This document shows positions 1-8,307 of a DNA stretch of 46,877 nt, in pieces. This DNA is from Brevundimonas sp. A19_0 (GTDB taxonomy: Bacteria; Pseudomonadota; Alphaproteobacteria; Caulobacterales; Caulobacteraceae). A model generated the notes under the pieces. The model was not told where the DNA came from. It worked only from the letters and a program-made list of their open reading frames with translations, and did no database searches. The stretch is from contig NZ_JAGHQP010000016.1 of NCBI RefSeq assembly GCF_017744255.1, forward strand, positions 1 through 46,877, written 5' to 3'. Both the position numbers and the translations under genes were made by a program. The stretch's first letter is position 1, and every line of letters starts with the position of its first letter.

Positions 1-47
1 CGGTTGGATTGAACACGGCGCCATAGAGGACGATCGACGCCCCGGTG
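1..47. repeat. Inverted copy of bases 137-183 at the window edge
   Basis: Bases 1-47 are the exact reverse complement of bases 137-183, with 89 bases between the arms; identity stops abruptly at base 48. The second arm is ordinary coding sequence inside the TIGR02186 gene, while the first arm makes no coding sense and puts an in-frame stop at 24-26. A perfect fold-back confined to a sequence terminus is typical of a chimeric read or assembly-end artefact. A real inverted duplication is possible but less likely. Confidence 0.9.
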
Positions 48-815
48 CTGGCCCGCGATCCCTCGGTCGCGACCGGGCGGATCCTGCGCGTCTCGGCGGC
101 CCTGACCGATACGGAGGTCCAGGTCGACTCGGGCTTCACCGGGGCGTCGATCGTCCTCTATGGCGCCGTGTTCAATCCAACCGATACCCCGGCGGATGTG
201 GTCGTGGTGGTGCGCGGCCCGGACGCGCCGGTGCGACTGGTGCGCAAGTCGCAGACGGCGGGGGTGTGGCTGAACAGCCGGCCCGTCCTGTTCGAGGGGG
301 CGCCGGGCTTCTACATGACGTCCTCGACGCGGCCGCTCAGCGACATCGCCAATTTCGGCCAGCTGCGACGTCTGGGCGTGGGGCTGGACCACCTGCGCAT
401 TGCCGCTCCCGAGGAACGCAGCACGGTGACGCGCTATGGCGTGCGCGATGTGGTCGTCAGCCGTCTGGGAGAGGACTATCTGGACTGGCGCCGCGCCGTG
501 ATCCGGCTGCGCGAAAAGGAAGGCCTGTACGCCGCCGATCCGCAGGGCGTGCGCTTCGTCGACGATGGTCTGTTCCGGGCCGAGGTGGTCCTGCCGACCA
601 GCGCGCCGACCGGCACCTACCAGGCCGAGGTCTGGCTGTTCCAGGACGGCGAACCCGTCTCCAGCGCCGAGCTGGAACTGACCGTAGAGAAGGTCGGCAT
701 CGAACGGGGCATCTATGAATTCGCCCAGACCCGGCCGTGGACCTACGGCATCCTCTGCGTGATCCTGGCCGCCTTCACCGGCTGGACGGCGTCACGGGTG
801 TTCAGGCGGAACTAG
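45..815 (+). CDS. TIGR02186 family membrane protein, 5'-truncated
   Basis: About 255 residues of a predicted extracytoplasmic beta-rich domain followed by one C-terminal membrane helix (about residues 233-250) and a short basic tail ending FRRN. The strings VQVDSGFTGASIVLYGAVFN and the terminal anchor fit the alphaproteobacterial TIGR02186/PF09608 family. Its function is unknown; members often lie beside TauE/SafE-type permeases (family knowledge). The apparent GTG start at 45 lies in the inverted-repeat artefact, and no signal peptide remains, so the true N-terminus is missing: genuine sequence begins about base 48. It converges on the lipoprotein gene, with only 3 bp between the stops. Family call fairly sure; function unknown. 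Confidence 0.75.
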   Translation: MLARDPSVATGRILRVSAALTDTEVQVDSGFTGASIVLYGAVFNPTDTPADVVVVVRGPDAPVRLVRKSQTAGVWLNSRPVLFEGAPGFYMTSSTRPLSDIANFGQLRRLGVGLDHLRIAAPEERSTVTRYGVRDVVVSRLGEDYLDWRRAVIRLREKEGLYAADPQGVRFVDDGLFRAEVVLPTSAPTGTYQAEVWLFQDGEPVSSAELELTVEKVGIERGIYEFAQTRPWTYGILCVILAAFTGWTASRVFRRN

Positions 816-818
816 GCC

Positions 819-1151
819 CTATCCGCAGCCGCCGCGGCTGTTCACCGGGCCGATCTCGTGGCGGGCGCTGGTCGCGTAGGCCGACTGGTAGCCGATGACG
901 CTGGTCTGACCCGGCGGGACCATCACCCAGGACTGTCCGACGACGCGCGCGCAGATGGTCTGATTGTGGGGATTATAGGCCCGGTGCACGATCTGGGGGT
1001 TGCCGAGCACGGCATCCTCTTCCCGGTCGGTCATAATCGCGACGCCCTGCATTTCATAATAGTCGAGCCGCTCGGACATCATGGTGGCTTCGCAGCCGGT
1101 CAGAAGCCCACAAGCCGCCACGAAGGCCGCTAGGTACACGCGCTTGATCAT
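819..1151 (-). CDS. Small hypothetical lipoprotein
   Basis: A 110-residue protein with a type II signal peptide: MIKR start, hydrophobic stretch, then lipobox LLTGC, so Cys20 would be lipidated. The mature part is about 90 residues with two further cysteines (ICARVV and the C-terminal RGGCG), which could form a disulfide in the periplasm. I recognise no catalytic motif. The ATG at 1151 is the only start that gives the signal peptide. It runs in the same direction as, and 63 bp downstream of, another small exported protein (1215-1691), so the two may be cotranscribed. Role unknown. Confidence 0.7.
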   Translation of the reverse strand: MIKRVYLAAFVAACGLLTGCEATMMSERLDYYEMQGVAIMTDREEDAVLGNPQIVHRAYNPHNQTICARVVGQSWVMVPPGQTSVIGYQSAYATSARHEIGPVNSRGGCG

Positions 1152-1214
1152 TGCCCATCTCCCCGCAATATCCTGAGTTTACGCGGCAAACCGGGGCCGG
1201 CAAGACCTTGGCGC

Positions 1215-1691
1215 CTACCGCCGGAAGGCGTTGGCGATGGCGGTGGGGTCGTTGCCCAGCACGCGGCCGCGCGGCGCGGCCCCATTGCAGGCGATATCGC
1301 GGATTTCGCCAGCCGGCGAGGTCGGGTCGACGGGGCCCCATTCCTCCTGGCCCGGCGTGTTTCCGGCGACCGTGCCGTCGGCATAGAAGCCCGTGCCATA
1401 GGTGATGCGGGTCGTGTTGTTGGCGCAATTGACCTCGGTGGCCATGGCCATGTGCGAGATATTCCCGGTCGTGGCCATCCGCTCGCTGGTGATGGCGATC
1501 AGCGAGGTCGCATAGGCGATGTCGCCGGACCGGCGGAACGAGCCGCTGGCCAGGAACAGCAGGCTCTCATTGTTTTCGCTCAGCACGGTGTAGGGCCCGC
1601 CGAGGGGCGGCGTCTCCTGCGCCTGGGCCGGGACGGCGGCGGCGAGGCAGGTGCCGAGGGCGATCAGGCTGAGGCAGGCAGAACGGCGCAT
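1215..1691 (-). CDS. Hypothetical secreted protein
   Basis: 158 residues with a Sec signal peptide (MRRSACLSLIALG, cleavage probably after VPAQA at residue 24). The mature domain has two cysteines (NCANN and IACNG) that could pair. The frame stays open upstream to 1943, but that part overlaps hisC. The ATG at 1691 is preceded by GGAG at good spacing and gives the signal peptide, so it is the start chosen. I recognise no family. It lies about 100 bp downstream of hisC on the same strand, where some relatives are thought to carry a prephenate dehydrogenase gene; it shows nothing of that enzyme. Confidence 0.65.
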   Translation of the reverse strand: MRRSACLSLIALGTCLAAAVPAQAQETPPLGGPYTVLSENNESLLFLASGSFRRSGDIAYATSLIAITSERMATTGNISHMAMATEVNCANNTTRITYGTGFYADGTVAGNTPGQEEWGPVDPTSPAGEIRDIACNGAAPRGRVLGNDPTAIANAFRR

Positions 1692-1789
1692 GGATAGCTC
1701 TCCGGATAAGCGGTCCGGGAAGGCTAGCCAGCCCGCCGGGCGCGGGCCAGACCCTGACCCACAGCGGTCAGGTTCCGTCAGTCCTATCT

Positions 1790-2896
1790 TCAGGTCGCCG
1801 CGAACTCGCTGAGCGCATCCATGACGGCGCGGTTCTGGTCGTCGGTGCCAATGGTGATGCGGAGCGCCTCGGGCAGGCCGTAGCCGCCGACGGGGCGGAC
1901 GATGATGCCCTTCGAGTTCAGATAGGCATTGGCGGCGTTGCACTGGTCCACATCCTTGAAGCGGACGAGGACGAAATTACCGGCGCTGGGCAGGACCTCG
2001 AAACCGAAGCCGCGAATGGCCTGGGTCAGGCGCGGACGCCAGGTGTGGATCAGCTCGCGCGAGGCCTGCTGGTGGGCCTCATCGCCGAGGGCTGCGACGG
2101 CCGCTTCGATCCCGGCGACCGAGACGTTGAAGGGCAGGCGGATGCGGTCGACCGCCTCGGCCACCTTCAGCGGGGCATAGCCGTAGCCGATGCGCAGGCC
2201 GCCGAGGCCATGGATCTTGGAGAAGGTGCGGGTGACGACGATGTTCTCGCTGTCGCGGGCCAGATCGAAACTGGTCTGCCAGTCGGACTCGGTGACGTAT
2301 TCGGCATAGGCCTCGTCCACGACCAGAATGACGTCCGAGGGCAGGCCCGCGTGCAGCTGGCGGATTTCCTCGGCGGTGTTGTAGCTGCCGGTCGGGTTGG
2401 ACGGGCTGGAGACATAGACGATGCGGGTGCGCTCATCGACCTGGGCCAGCAGGGCCTCGGGCGTCGCCTTGAAGTCGGGCTCGGGCGCCAGCTTGACCTC
2501 GGCCTGGTTCGCCTTTGCCGAGATCCGGTAGGCGAGGAAGCCGTACTGGCCCGAGACGATGTTGTCGCCGGGCGTCAGATAGGTCTGGTTCAGAAGCGCA
2601 AAGACCTCGTCCGAACCGTTGCCGAAGATCAGCCGCTCGGGCTCGAGACCCATCTTGTCGGCCACCGCAGTGCGCAGTTTCGCTGCCCGGCCGTCGGGAT
2701 AGATGTGGATGCCGCTGACCGCATTGGCATAGGCCTCGCGGGCCTTCTCGCCAGCCCCCAGCATGTTCTCGTTGGACGACAGCTTCATCGGCTCGGCCAC
2801 GCCGTCGATCTTCGACTTGCCGCCGACATAGGGGGCGATGTCCAGAATGCCGGGCTTGGGCGCGGGCGTCCGGGCGGGGTCCTGGGCGTCGGTCAT
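1790..2896 (-). CDS. hisC: Histidinol-phosphate aminotransferase
   Basis: 368-residue fold-type I PLP aminotransferase of the HisC family, usual length. Visible marks are the substrate loop LSSNENMLG near residue 40, FGNGSDEVF (cofactor phosphate region), SSPSNPTGS, DEAYAEY (Asp contacting the pyridine nitrogen) and FSKIHGLGGLRIGYG, where the Lys forms the Schiff base. HisC converts imidazole-acetol phosphate to histidinol phosphate with glutamate. Alphaproteobacterial HisC proteins often also act on prephenate or aromatic keto acids. The gene lies 22 bp after a chorismate mutase-like gene, which supports an aromatic amino-acid role as well. Start ATG at 2896 has GAGG upstream. Family sure; substrate choice inferred. 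Confidence 0.9.
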   Translation of the reverse strand: MTDAQDPARTPAPKPGILDIAPYVGGKSKIDGVAEPMKLSSNENMLGAGEKAREAYANAVSGIHIYPDGRAAKLRTAVADKMGLEPERLIFGNGSDEVFALLNQTYLTPGDNIVSGQYGFLAYRISAKANQAEVKLAPEPDFKATPEALLAQVDERTRIVYVSSPSNPTGSYNTAEEIRQLHAGLPSDVILVVDEAYAEYVTESDWQTSFDLARDSENIVVTRTFSKIHGLGGLRIGYGYAPLKVAEAVDRIRLPFNVSVAGIEAAVAALGDEAHQQASRELIHTWRPRLTQAIRGFGFEVLPSAGNFVLVRFKDVDQCNAANAYLNSKGIIVRPVGGYGLPEALRITIGTDDQNRAVMDALSEFAAT

Positions 2897-2918
2897 GAAG
2901 TCCTCGCGGAAGGGAATC

Positions 2919-3566
2919 TCAAAAGAGGGGAGCGGCGCCGATCACGCCGGTCAGGGTGCCGGGCAGGCCAGCCAGCCGCCCGTCGTCGGCCTGCACATAG
3001 CCCGCGATCATCATCAGCTTCAAGCCGCCGGTCGCGATGAGGGGCGCCGCAGCCAGGCCGTTGAGGCCGAGCGTCTCGACCAGACGCGGCGCGGGCAGGG
3101 CGGAATCAGTGACCCAGAAGGTGCGGTCGTCGCCGGTCGGCTCGGGCTGGCCTCGCGCGATCATCAGCGACTGGGGCAAGAGGGCCGAACTGTCGGGCAG
3201 GGCGCCGACGACGCGGACGTCGGGCATGGCCAGCAGCCGACCCCACCAGGCTGTGACCCCGGACAGGTCCATCAGCACCCGGGCTCCGGCGGCAGCCTGC
3301 TTCAGCCCGTCCTCGGCCTTGTCCAGCCGCTGGAAGCCCAGGCCGAACCGGTCGGCGGCCAGCAGGGCCGAGAGCCCGCCATGGACATGCAGCGGACCGC
3401 GCGCCTCACCCTCCAGCCGCCCGAGCACGGCGTGCAACGCCGCGCGACGTGCCGGGGACAGGTCGGCCAGCCTGCGACGCAGGTCGGCCAGGGTCTCGCC
3501 GTCGCGGGACAGCGGCGCCTGTTCACTCAGGGCTTCGATCAGGCGGTCGAGGGAGGCTCGATCCAT
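2919..3566 (-). CDS. Putative chorismate mutase-like protein
   Basis: 215 residues. The first 55 are helical and charged (SLDRLIEALSEQ, LADLRRRLADLSPARRAAL), resembling a diverged AroQ chorismate mutase helix. The remainder contains EPTGDDRTFWVTDS, which recalls the degenerate prephenate dehydratase/ACT-like tail of chorismate mutase-annotated proteins in Caulobacterales. I cannot place the AroQ catalytic Arg/Lys set confidently, so activity is unproven. Its start codon overlaps the stop of the DUF2125 gene (TGATG), and hisC follows after 22 bp, so it belongs to the same transcript. Context with an aromatic-capable aminotransferase supports a shikimate-branch role. It could equally be an uncharacterised conserved protein. 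Confidence 0.5.
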   Translation of the reverse strand: MDRASLDRLIEALSEQAPLSRDGETLADLRRRLADLSPARRAALHAVLGRLEGEARGPLHVHGGLSALLAADRFGLGFQRLDKAEDGLKQAAAGARVLMDLSGVTAWWGRLLAMPDVRVVGALPDSSALLPQSLMIARGQPEPTGDDRTFWVTDSALPAPRLVETLGLNGLAAAPLIATGGLKLMMIAGYVQADDGRLAGLPGTLTGVIGAAPLF

Positions 3567-4630
3567 CAGAACAGGCGCGGCGCGGGCGCCAGGGTGAAGG
3601 GGCCCAGCCAGGTGCGACCGTCGCGGAACTCCAGCACCAGCGACACCGGCGCGCGTTCGGCCACGGCGGCGGCCCCGGCCGCGGCGGTGGCCTGGGCCCG
3701 GTCGACCATACTGTCCTCGGTGGTGGCCAGACCGGCAAGGGCGGGCGCCGCGCGCTCGGCCCGGACGCTCAGTCTGCCGGTCAGGCGACCGTTCTCATCC
3801 GCAGACAGGGGGCCACCGGTCAGCAGGGCGCGGCTGTCGCCCGACTGCATCTCGACCCGCACATTGGAGAAGCGTCCGCCCGCCTCTGTCCAGGCGTCGA
3901 ACACCCCGCCCCGGTCCATGCCGGTCAGGGCACCGGCCCGTTCCAGGGTGACCTCGGTGCGCACGCTCAGGCGGCCCTGACCGGTCAGGCGATCAACGGG
4001 ACCGTCCCGGCGACCGCGCCCGTCAACCATTTCGAACAGGACGTCGAGGTCGTCGGCGGCAGGCTCGGGGGCTGCGGCATCCGTCGGCCTGCGGGTGGCC
4101 GGGCGAGCCTCCAGCGACAGGCGTTCGGCGGCAGAGATGGGGAAGGGCTCACCCCCCTCTTCGGCCAGGAAGGTCGGTTTGATCAGTTCGACCGCCATCT
4201 GCGGCCAGGCCTCGGAGATGTCGCGCGCACTCATGCGGATGGCGTCGGCGCGCACGAAGACGCGGCCCTTGTCGCCGCGCAGCACGGTCAGGCCGTCGGT
4301 CGCGATCACCATCCAGTGGAGCGGGGCATAGGCATTGGCCTCGGCGATCAGCTCGGGGGCGCGGGCGCCATGGCCCGAGGGGGCGACCACTGTGACGTCC
4401 CGAATGTCCAGTCGGGCGCGGAAGGGCCAGCCGCTGATGCCGATCTTGCCGTGACGCACGTCCCAGCCGGATTCACGCAACACCTCGGCGCGGGCCAGCA
4501 CCTCGCTTTCGATGCGCTGGGTCAGCACGAACCACCAGCCGGTCCAGGCGACCAGCAGGCCCAGCGCGATGAGCAGCGGCAGATAGAGACCCAGTCGGCT
4601 GTGCGACCGGGCAGGGGTGTCGGCGGTCAT
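3566..4630 (-). CDS. DUF2125 domain-containing membrane-anchored protein
   Basis: 354 residues with a short cytoplasmic N-terminus, one membrane helix (about residues 14-34, LGLYLPLLIALGLLVAW) and a long periplasmic region. The pattern GWDVRHGKIGISGWPFRARL near residue 55 is characteristic of DUF2125 (PF09898), an alphaproteobacterial family of unknown function whose fold is often compared with AsmA-like proteins. Between residues about 178 and 193 is an Ala/Pro-rich spacer. The start ATG overlaps the stop of the helicase gene by four bases (ATGA), and its stop overlaps the next start (TGATG), implying translational coupling along the operon. Family call good; role unknown. Confidence 0.8.
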   Translation of the reverse strand: MTADTPARSHSRLGLYLPLLIALGLLVAWTGWWFVLTQRIESEVLARAEVLRESGWDVRHGKIGISGWPFRARLDIRDVTVVAPSGHGARAPELIAEANAYAPLHWMVIATDGLTVLRGDKGRVFVRADAIRMSARDISEAWPQMAVELIKPTFLAEEGGEPFPISAAERLSLEARPATRRPTDAAAPEPAADDLDVLFEMVDGRGRRDGPVDRLTGQGRLSVRTEVTLERAGALTGMDRGGVFDAWTEAGGRFSNVRVEMQSGDSRALLTGGPLSADENGRLTGRLSVRAERAAPALAGLATTEDSMVDRAQATAAAGAAAVAERAPVSLVLEFRDGRTWLGPFTLAPAPRLF

Positions 4631-7515
4631 GCGGTCGTTCCGTGTTCGTCTGGTCCGAGGAACCGCGAAAGGGTGGCGACCGCTTCGGCCAGTTCCATAC
4701 GCTCAACCTCTACACCGGGGGGCAGTCCGCCGAAAAGGCGGGTGGGGCAGGCGGCGTCGAGCATGACGAACACTCCCTTGTCATCGGCCCGCCGGATCAG
4801 TCGTCCGAACGCCTGGGCCATGCGCCCCCGCGCCAGGGCATCGTCATAGATGCGTCCTCCGCCAGAACCGTCCACCCGGGCGAACCGTTCCCGCCGGGCC
4901 CGGTGCAGCAGGTCGGGCCGGGGCCAGGGCACGCGGTCGAACACCAGCAGGCGCAGCGACCGGCCCGGTACGTCCACGCCGTCCCGGATGGCGTCGGTCC
5001 CGAGCAGGCAACTGTCCCGCTCGGTGCGGAACACATCGACGAGGGCGCCCACGTCCAGCGGATCGATGTGCTGGGCATAGAGGGGCAGGCCCGCGCGGCC
5101 CAGTTCCGGGCCCAGCAGGCCATAGACGGCCTTCAGCCGGCGGATGGCGGTGAACAGGCCCAGCGCCCCGCCGCCCGAGGCGAGGAACAGGGCGCGCATG
5201 GCGGCGGCCGTGCGGCGCGGATCGTCGCGCGGCACGTCGGTCACCACGATCACCTTCGACTGGGCGGCATAGTCAAAGGGGCTTTCGACCTTGAGCGTGC
5301 GGGCCGGCATGTCCAGCCGCCCCGTGGCCGAGCGCAGCCGCGCCAGATGGAAGGGGTCCTCGCCAAAGTCCGGATCGGTCAGGGTGGCCGAGGTCACCAG
5401 TACCCCGTGCGAGGGGCGGATCACGGTTGCCTCCAGCGGCTGGGTCGGGTCGACCCAGTGGCGGCGCAGGGAGACGTCGGACAGCCGGCCAAAGGCGCTC
5501 TCGGCCGCCAGCCAGTCGACGAACTCGGGGTCGCCCGCTGCGTCTCCCGAGGCCAGGTCGGTCAGCATGGCCCGCCACGAGGGCAGGGTCATGCGCGCGC
5601 GCCGGTCCAGACCGCGGAGGGCCCCCTCGATCCGCGCCCGGGCGCCGCCGTCCAGGGTCTCGGCCTCCTCGTCCAGCACATCCTCGAGATGGCGCGACAG
5701 GGCCAGCAGCGGCGCCTCGACCGCCGCCAGGGCCTCGGCGGCCCTGGCTGCAGCAGCGGCCAGTTCGGGAATGGCCGGGCGGGCGGCGCATTCCATCCCC
5801 TGCTCCTCGGCGCCGCCCCGCGGATCGGCCCGGGCACGCAGCTGCTCCAGCGCGATAGCGAGGAATTGTTCGACCGGACCGCTGGGGCCGCCAGAGTCCG
5901 CGCCCCTCAAGATACGCGTCTGGACGCCTTCGCCCGGCAGACGGCTGGCGGCGGCCAGCACATCGCCCAGCGCCTTGCGCGCGGGGCCGTCGTCGCCGAT
6001 CAGATCGCCCAGCCGCTGTTCCAGCCCCCGTCCCCGGCGCGCGCGTGTTTCCGGCCCCCGGATCCAGCGGCGCAGCTCGGCCGCCTCCTGCCCCGACAGG
6101 CTGGCGGAAAAGGCACTGTCGGCCGCCTCGAACAGATGGTGGCCCTCGTCGAACACGATCCGCTTGAGGGCGGCGGTCTCGCTGTCGCCGGCGCCCGGAC
6201 GGGCCGCGCGCGCGCCGTCGAAGGCGGCTTGCACCATGACCAGCGCGTGGTTGGCGATTACCACATCGGCGTGGCGTGCGGCCCGCACCGTCTTTTCGAC
6301 GAAGCAGCGGCGATAGTGGGCACAGGCGGCGTGTATGCACTCGCCGCGCCGGTCGACCAGATTGGCGGGCCAGGGCTGGTGCGCGGCGGGGGCGGCATAG
6401 AGGCCGGGCAGCCAGGCCGGGAAGTCGCCCCCCGTCATGTCGCCATCGGCACAGGCCCCGGCCCAGCGCGCGACCAGTCCCAGACCGATCACATCGCCCG
6501 CGCCCAGCTGGGCCTGCTGCACCATCTCCTGCAGATTCAGCAGGCAGAGGTAGTTTTCGCGCCCCTTTCTGACCACTACCCGCCGCCGGGTCTGGCCGGG
6601 ATGGTCGGGCAGGGCCAGGCCCTCGCGGGCGATCTGGCGCTGCAGGGCGCGGGTATAGGTCGAGACCCAGACGGTGCCGTGGTTGCGCTCGGCCCACAGA
6701 CCGGCGGGCGCCAGATAACCCAGGGTCTTGCCGGTGCCGGTGCCCGCCTCGGCCAGCAGGGCGCGCGGCTGGTCCTTCTGGTCGCGCGGGGAGAAGGCAA
6801 AGGCGGCCTCGGCGGCGTAATCGGACTGGGTGGGGCGCGCCTCGTCGAGACCCAGCCCCTTAAGCATGTGGTCCAGCCGGATGCGGGCGCTTTCGCTGTC
6901 GACCGGGTGCGAGCCCGCCTCGCCGCGCGGCGCGACCTCCTCCCATTCCGACAGGCGGTTCCAGACGTCGAGCCCGGTGCCCGGCTCACGCCGGTCGCGC
7001 GGATTGCGCCCCGCAGCCACCAGCCCGGCACGCAGGGCCTGATCGACGCGCTCCCCCCAGCTCCAGCCCGCGCGGGAGAGGGTGCCATTCAGCGTCAGGG
7101 CCGCTTCAAGGTCCGGATAGTCCGCCGCCGACAGCTCGGCCAGCAGACGTCCGGCGACCGAGCGCAGGGCCGTGGCCTGGGCCACCGCCCCGACCGGTTC
7201 GTCCAGACCCAGCGCAATGGCCAGCCCCGTGGGGGTCGGCGCACAAAAGCGCGCGGGCCGCACGAAGACGAACAACTCCAGCACATCCAGCAGGTGCGCG
7301 GCCCGCGGCGGCGCCTCCAGCCCCAGCCGCCGCGCCGTCAGCCCGGCATGGGCGACCAGCACCGGCGCCGGACCACAGAACAGCCCCTCGGCCGCCCCTC
7401 GCCCGATCGCCCGCGCGCCCTCGGCATCCGCCACCGCCCCCGCACCCGGCGGCGTCGCCAGCGCAGGCGGCAGGTCGAGGACCAGCGACGAGGGAGGGGC
7501 AGCAACCGGGGACAC
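4627..7515 (-). CDS. DinG/XPD-like ATP-dependent DNA helicase
   Basis: 962-residue superfamily 2 helicase. Walker A is AEAGTGTGKT at residues 255-264; the DEAH-type box reads DEGHH. Four cysteines consistent with an XPD/DinG iron-sulfur cluster are present: one in ENYLCLLN and three in a C-x4-C-x5-C cluster (GECIHAACAHYRRC). The C-terminal lobe has VTSATL and QAFGRLIRR (motif VI). The first about 200 residues hold a region resembling a degenerate exonuclease-like domain (LLDVLELFVFV). Such helicases unwind 5'-3' and resolve R-loops or repair intermediates. Start is GTG with GGAAGG upstream. It heads the coupled run with the DUF2125, chorismate mutase-like and hisC genes. Confidence 0.88.
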   Translation of the reverse strand: MSPVAAPPSSLVLDLPPALATPPGAGAVADAEGARAIGRGAAEGLFCGPAPVLVAHAGLTARRLGLEAPPRAAHLLDVLELFVFVRPARFCAPTPTGLAIALGLDEPVGAVAQATALRSVAGRLLAELSAADYPDLEAALTLNGTLSRAGWSWGERVDQALRAGLVAAGRNPRDRREPGTGLDVWNRLSEWEEVAPRGEAGSHPVDSESARIRLDHMLKGLGLDEARPTQSDYAAEAAFAFSPRDQKDQPRALLAEAGTGTGKTLGYLAPAGLWAERNHGTVWVSTYTRALQRQIAREGLALPDHPGQTRRRVVVRKGRENYLCLLNLQEMVQQAQLGAGDVIGLGLVARWAGACADGDMTGGDFPAWLPGLYAAPAAHQPWPANLVDRRGECIHAACAHYRRCFVEKTVRAARHADVVIANHALVMVQAAFDGARAARPGAGDSETAALKRIVFDEGHHLFEAADSAFSASLSGQEAAELRRWIRGPETRARRGRGLEQRLGDLIGDDGPARKALGDVLAAASRLPGEGVQTRILRGADSGGPSGPVEQFLAIALEQLRARADPRGGAEEQGMECAARPAIPELAAAAARAAEALAAVEAPLLALSRHLEDVLDEEAETLDGGARARIEGALRGLDRRARMTLPSWRAMLTDLASGDAAGDPEFVDWLAAESAFGRLSDVSLRRHWVDPTQPLEATVIRPSHGVLVTSATLTDPDFGEDPFHLARLRSATGRLDMPARTLKVESPFDYAAQSKVIVVTDVPRDDPRRTAAAMRALFLASGGGALGLFTAIRRLKAVYGLLGPELGRAGLPLYAQHIDPLDVGALVDVFRTERDSCLLGTDAIRDGVDVPGRSLRLLVFDRVPWPRPDLLHRARRERFARVDGSGGGRIYDDALARGRMAQAFGRLIRRADDKGVFVMLDAACPTRLFGGLPPGVEVERMELAEAVATLSRFLGPDEHGTTA

Positions 7516-7648
7516 CGCCCTTCCTTACCCCTGCCCGCGCGGAAACGGAACGGGAACGGGATACAGTTCTCGTCATCCTCTGCCTCGACCAGAGTATCGG
7601 TCGTGGCAGGCCCTTGCCGCACGAGGACCTCTGGCTCAGGCTGTCTGT

Positions 7649-7840
7649 ATGGAGCCGAAAACACGACCCCCTCGCATGAGCCGACTCCTCTTCCTTGCAG
7701 GAGGGGGCGTCATCCTGATCGTCCTCACGCTGCTTTGGTGGTGGCCCGCTATCGGAGCATGGCTGGACGTGGACACTTGCCTCGACCGTGGCGGGCGATG
7801 GAATGAGGTCGAGCGGACATGCGAGGGTGTGCGTCCCTAA
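7649..7840 (+). CDS. 63-residue single-pass membrane protein with Cys pair
   Basis: MEPKTRPPRM start, one hydrophobic helix (about residues 12-37, LFLAGGGVILIVLTLLWWW), then an exported tail holding CLDRGGRWNEVERTC. The pattern C-x3-GG-x-W-x6-C recurs at the end of small alphaproteobacterial membrane proteins, and the two cysteines may form a periplasmic disulfide. An alternative start is the ATG at 7676. It is divergent from the helicase gene and is followed by the repeat field. No function is known to me; the conserved tail argues it is real. Confidence 0.6.
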   Translation: MEPKTRPPRMSRLLFLAGGGVILIVLTLLWWWPAIGAWLDVDTCLDRGGRWNEVERTCEGVRP

Positions 7841-7874
7841 CCCCTCGCCATCCGGGCATCGTCGATGTTGGCAC

Positions 7875-8081
7875 AGTTGTCATCCCGGACGCCCCGGGAG
7901 GGGCGATCCGGGACGGCGGTCCGTGCACTCCATCCCTCCCGGAAATCGCCTTGGCGATTATCCGGGAGACGCTCTCGCCCGATCTTCCCGTCTCCCGGAC
8001 AGACGTTCCGTCTTCCGGGAGCGGCGGTTCAACGCCCGACCGTCCCGGATAATCGCTGGAGCGATTTCCGGGATGACAACT
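7875..8081. repeat. Composite palindromic intergenic repeat (REP/BIME-like)
   Basis: Bounded by a 15-bp inverted repeat, AGTTGTCATCCCGGA at 7875-7889 and its exact complement at 8067-8081. Inside are four imperfect hairpins, each framed by TCCCGGA and TCCGGGA: 7883-7913, 7936-7968, 7992-8021 and 8043-8073. Two of them (7936-7968 and 8043-8073) share nearly the same AATCGC/GCGATT inner stem. No coding frame makes sense here. This is the architecture of a dispersed REP/BIME-like mosaic. Together with the next entry it fills the 467-bp gap between 7841 and 8307. Confidence 0.8.
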
Positions 8082-8114
8082 CACAAATTTCACCCGCAGC
8101 GCCGCCCCCTCCGA

Positions 8115-8241
8115 CCCGCCGCTTCGCGGCGCGCCACCTCCCCCATGAGGGGGGAGGAGATGAGAGGGCGACGCCGTCGATCTCCGCGCCCCCTCGCTGT
8201 GTCCTCCGTGGCTTTTCTTCGCTGTGTTCGCTGTGATGAAC
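8115..8241. repeat. Second intergenic repeat block with hairpins
   Basis: Contains a short hairpin GCCGC-TTC-GCGGC near 8118-8130, then a strong hairpin with arms CCTCCCCC (8137-8144) and GGGGGGAGG (8149-8157) around ATGA. After it comes a low-complexity stretch rich in CGCTGTGT-type repeats up to about 8241. Such blocks are commonly scattered through Caulobacteraceae intergenic DNA (from memory, not checked). No gene is seen. Confidence 0.55.
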
Positions 8242-8307
8242 CTTGGACCGCCCGGCCCGGCACGCCCCCGTCCGTTTCTGACGCACCCGCGTGCCACCGT
8301 CGGCGCC

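Noticed and set aside
7546..7580. GGAAC sequences before the 63-residue membrane protein as a stress promoter
   Set aside because: Neither GGAAC is followed by CGTT at 16 or 17 bases.
4642..7806. Long open frame (over 1000 codons) on the plus strand opposite the helicase gene
   Set aside because: Antisense shadow caused by high GC and codon bias; its translation is Arg/Gly/Gln-rich with no family motif, and the minus-strand helicase is certain.
7875..8160. CRISPR array in the repeat field
   Set aside because: Repeats are palindromes of differing length without regular spacing or unique spacers, and no cas genes are present.
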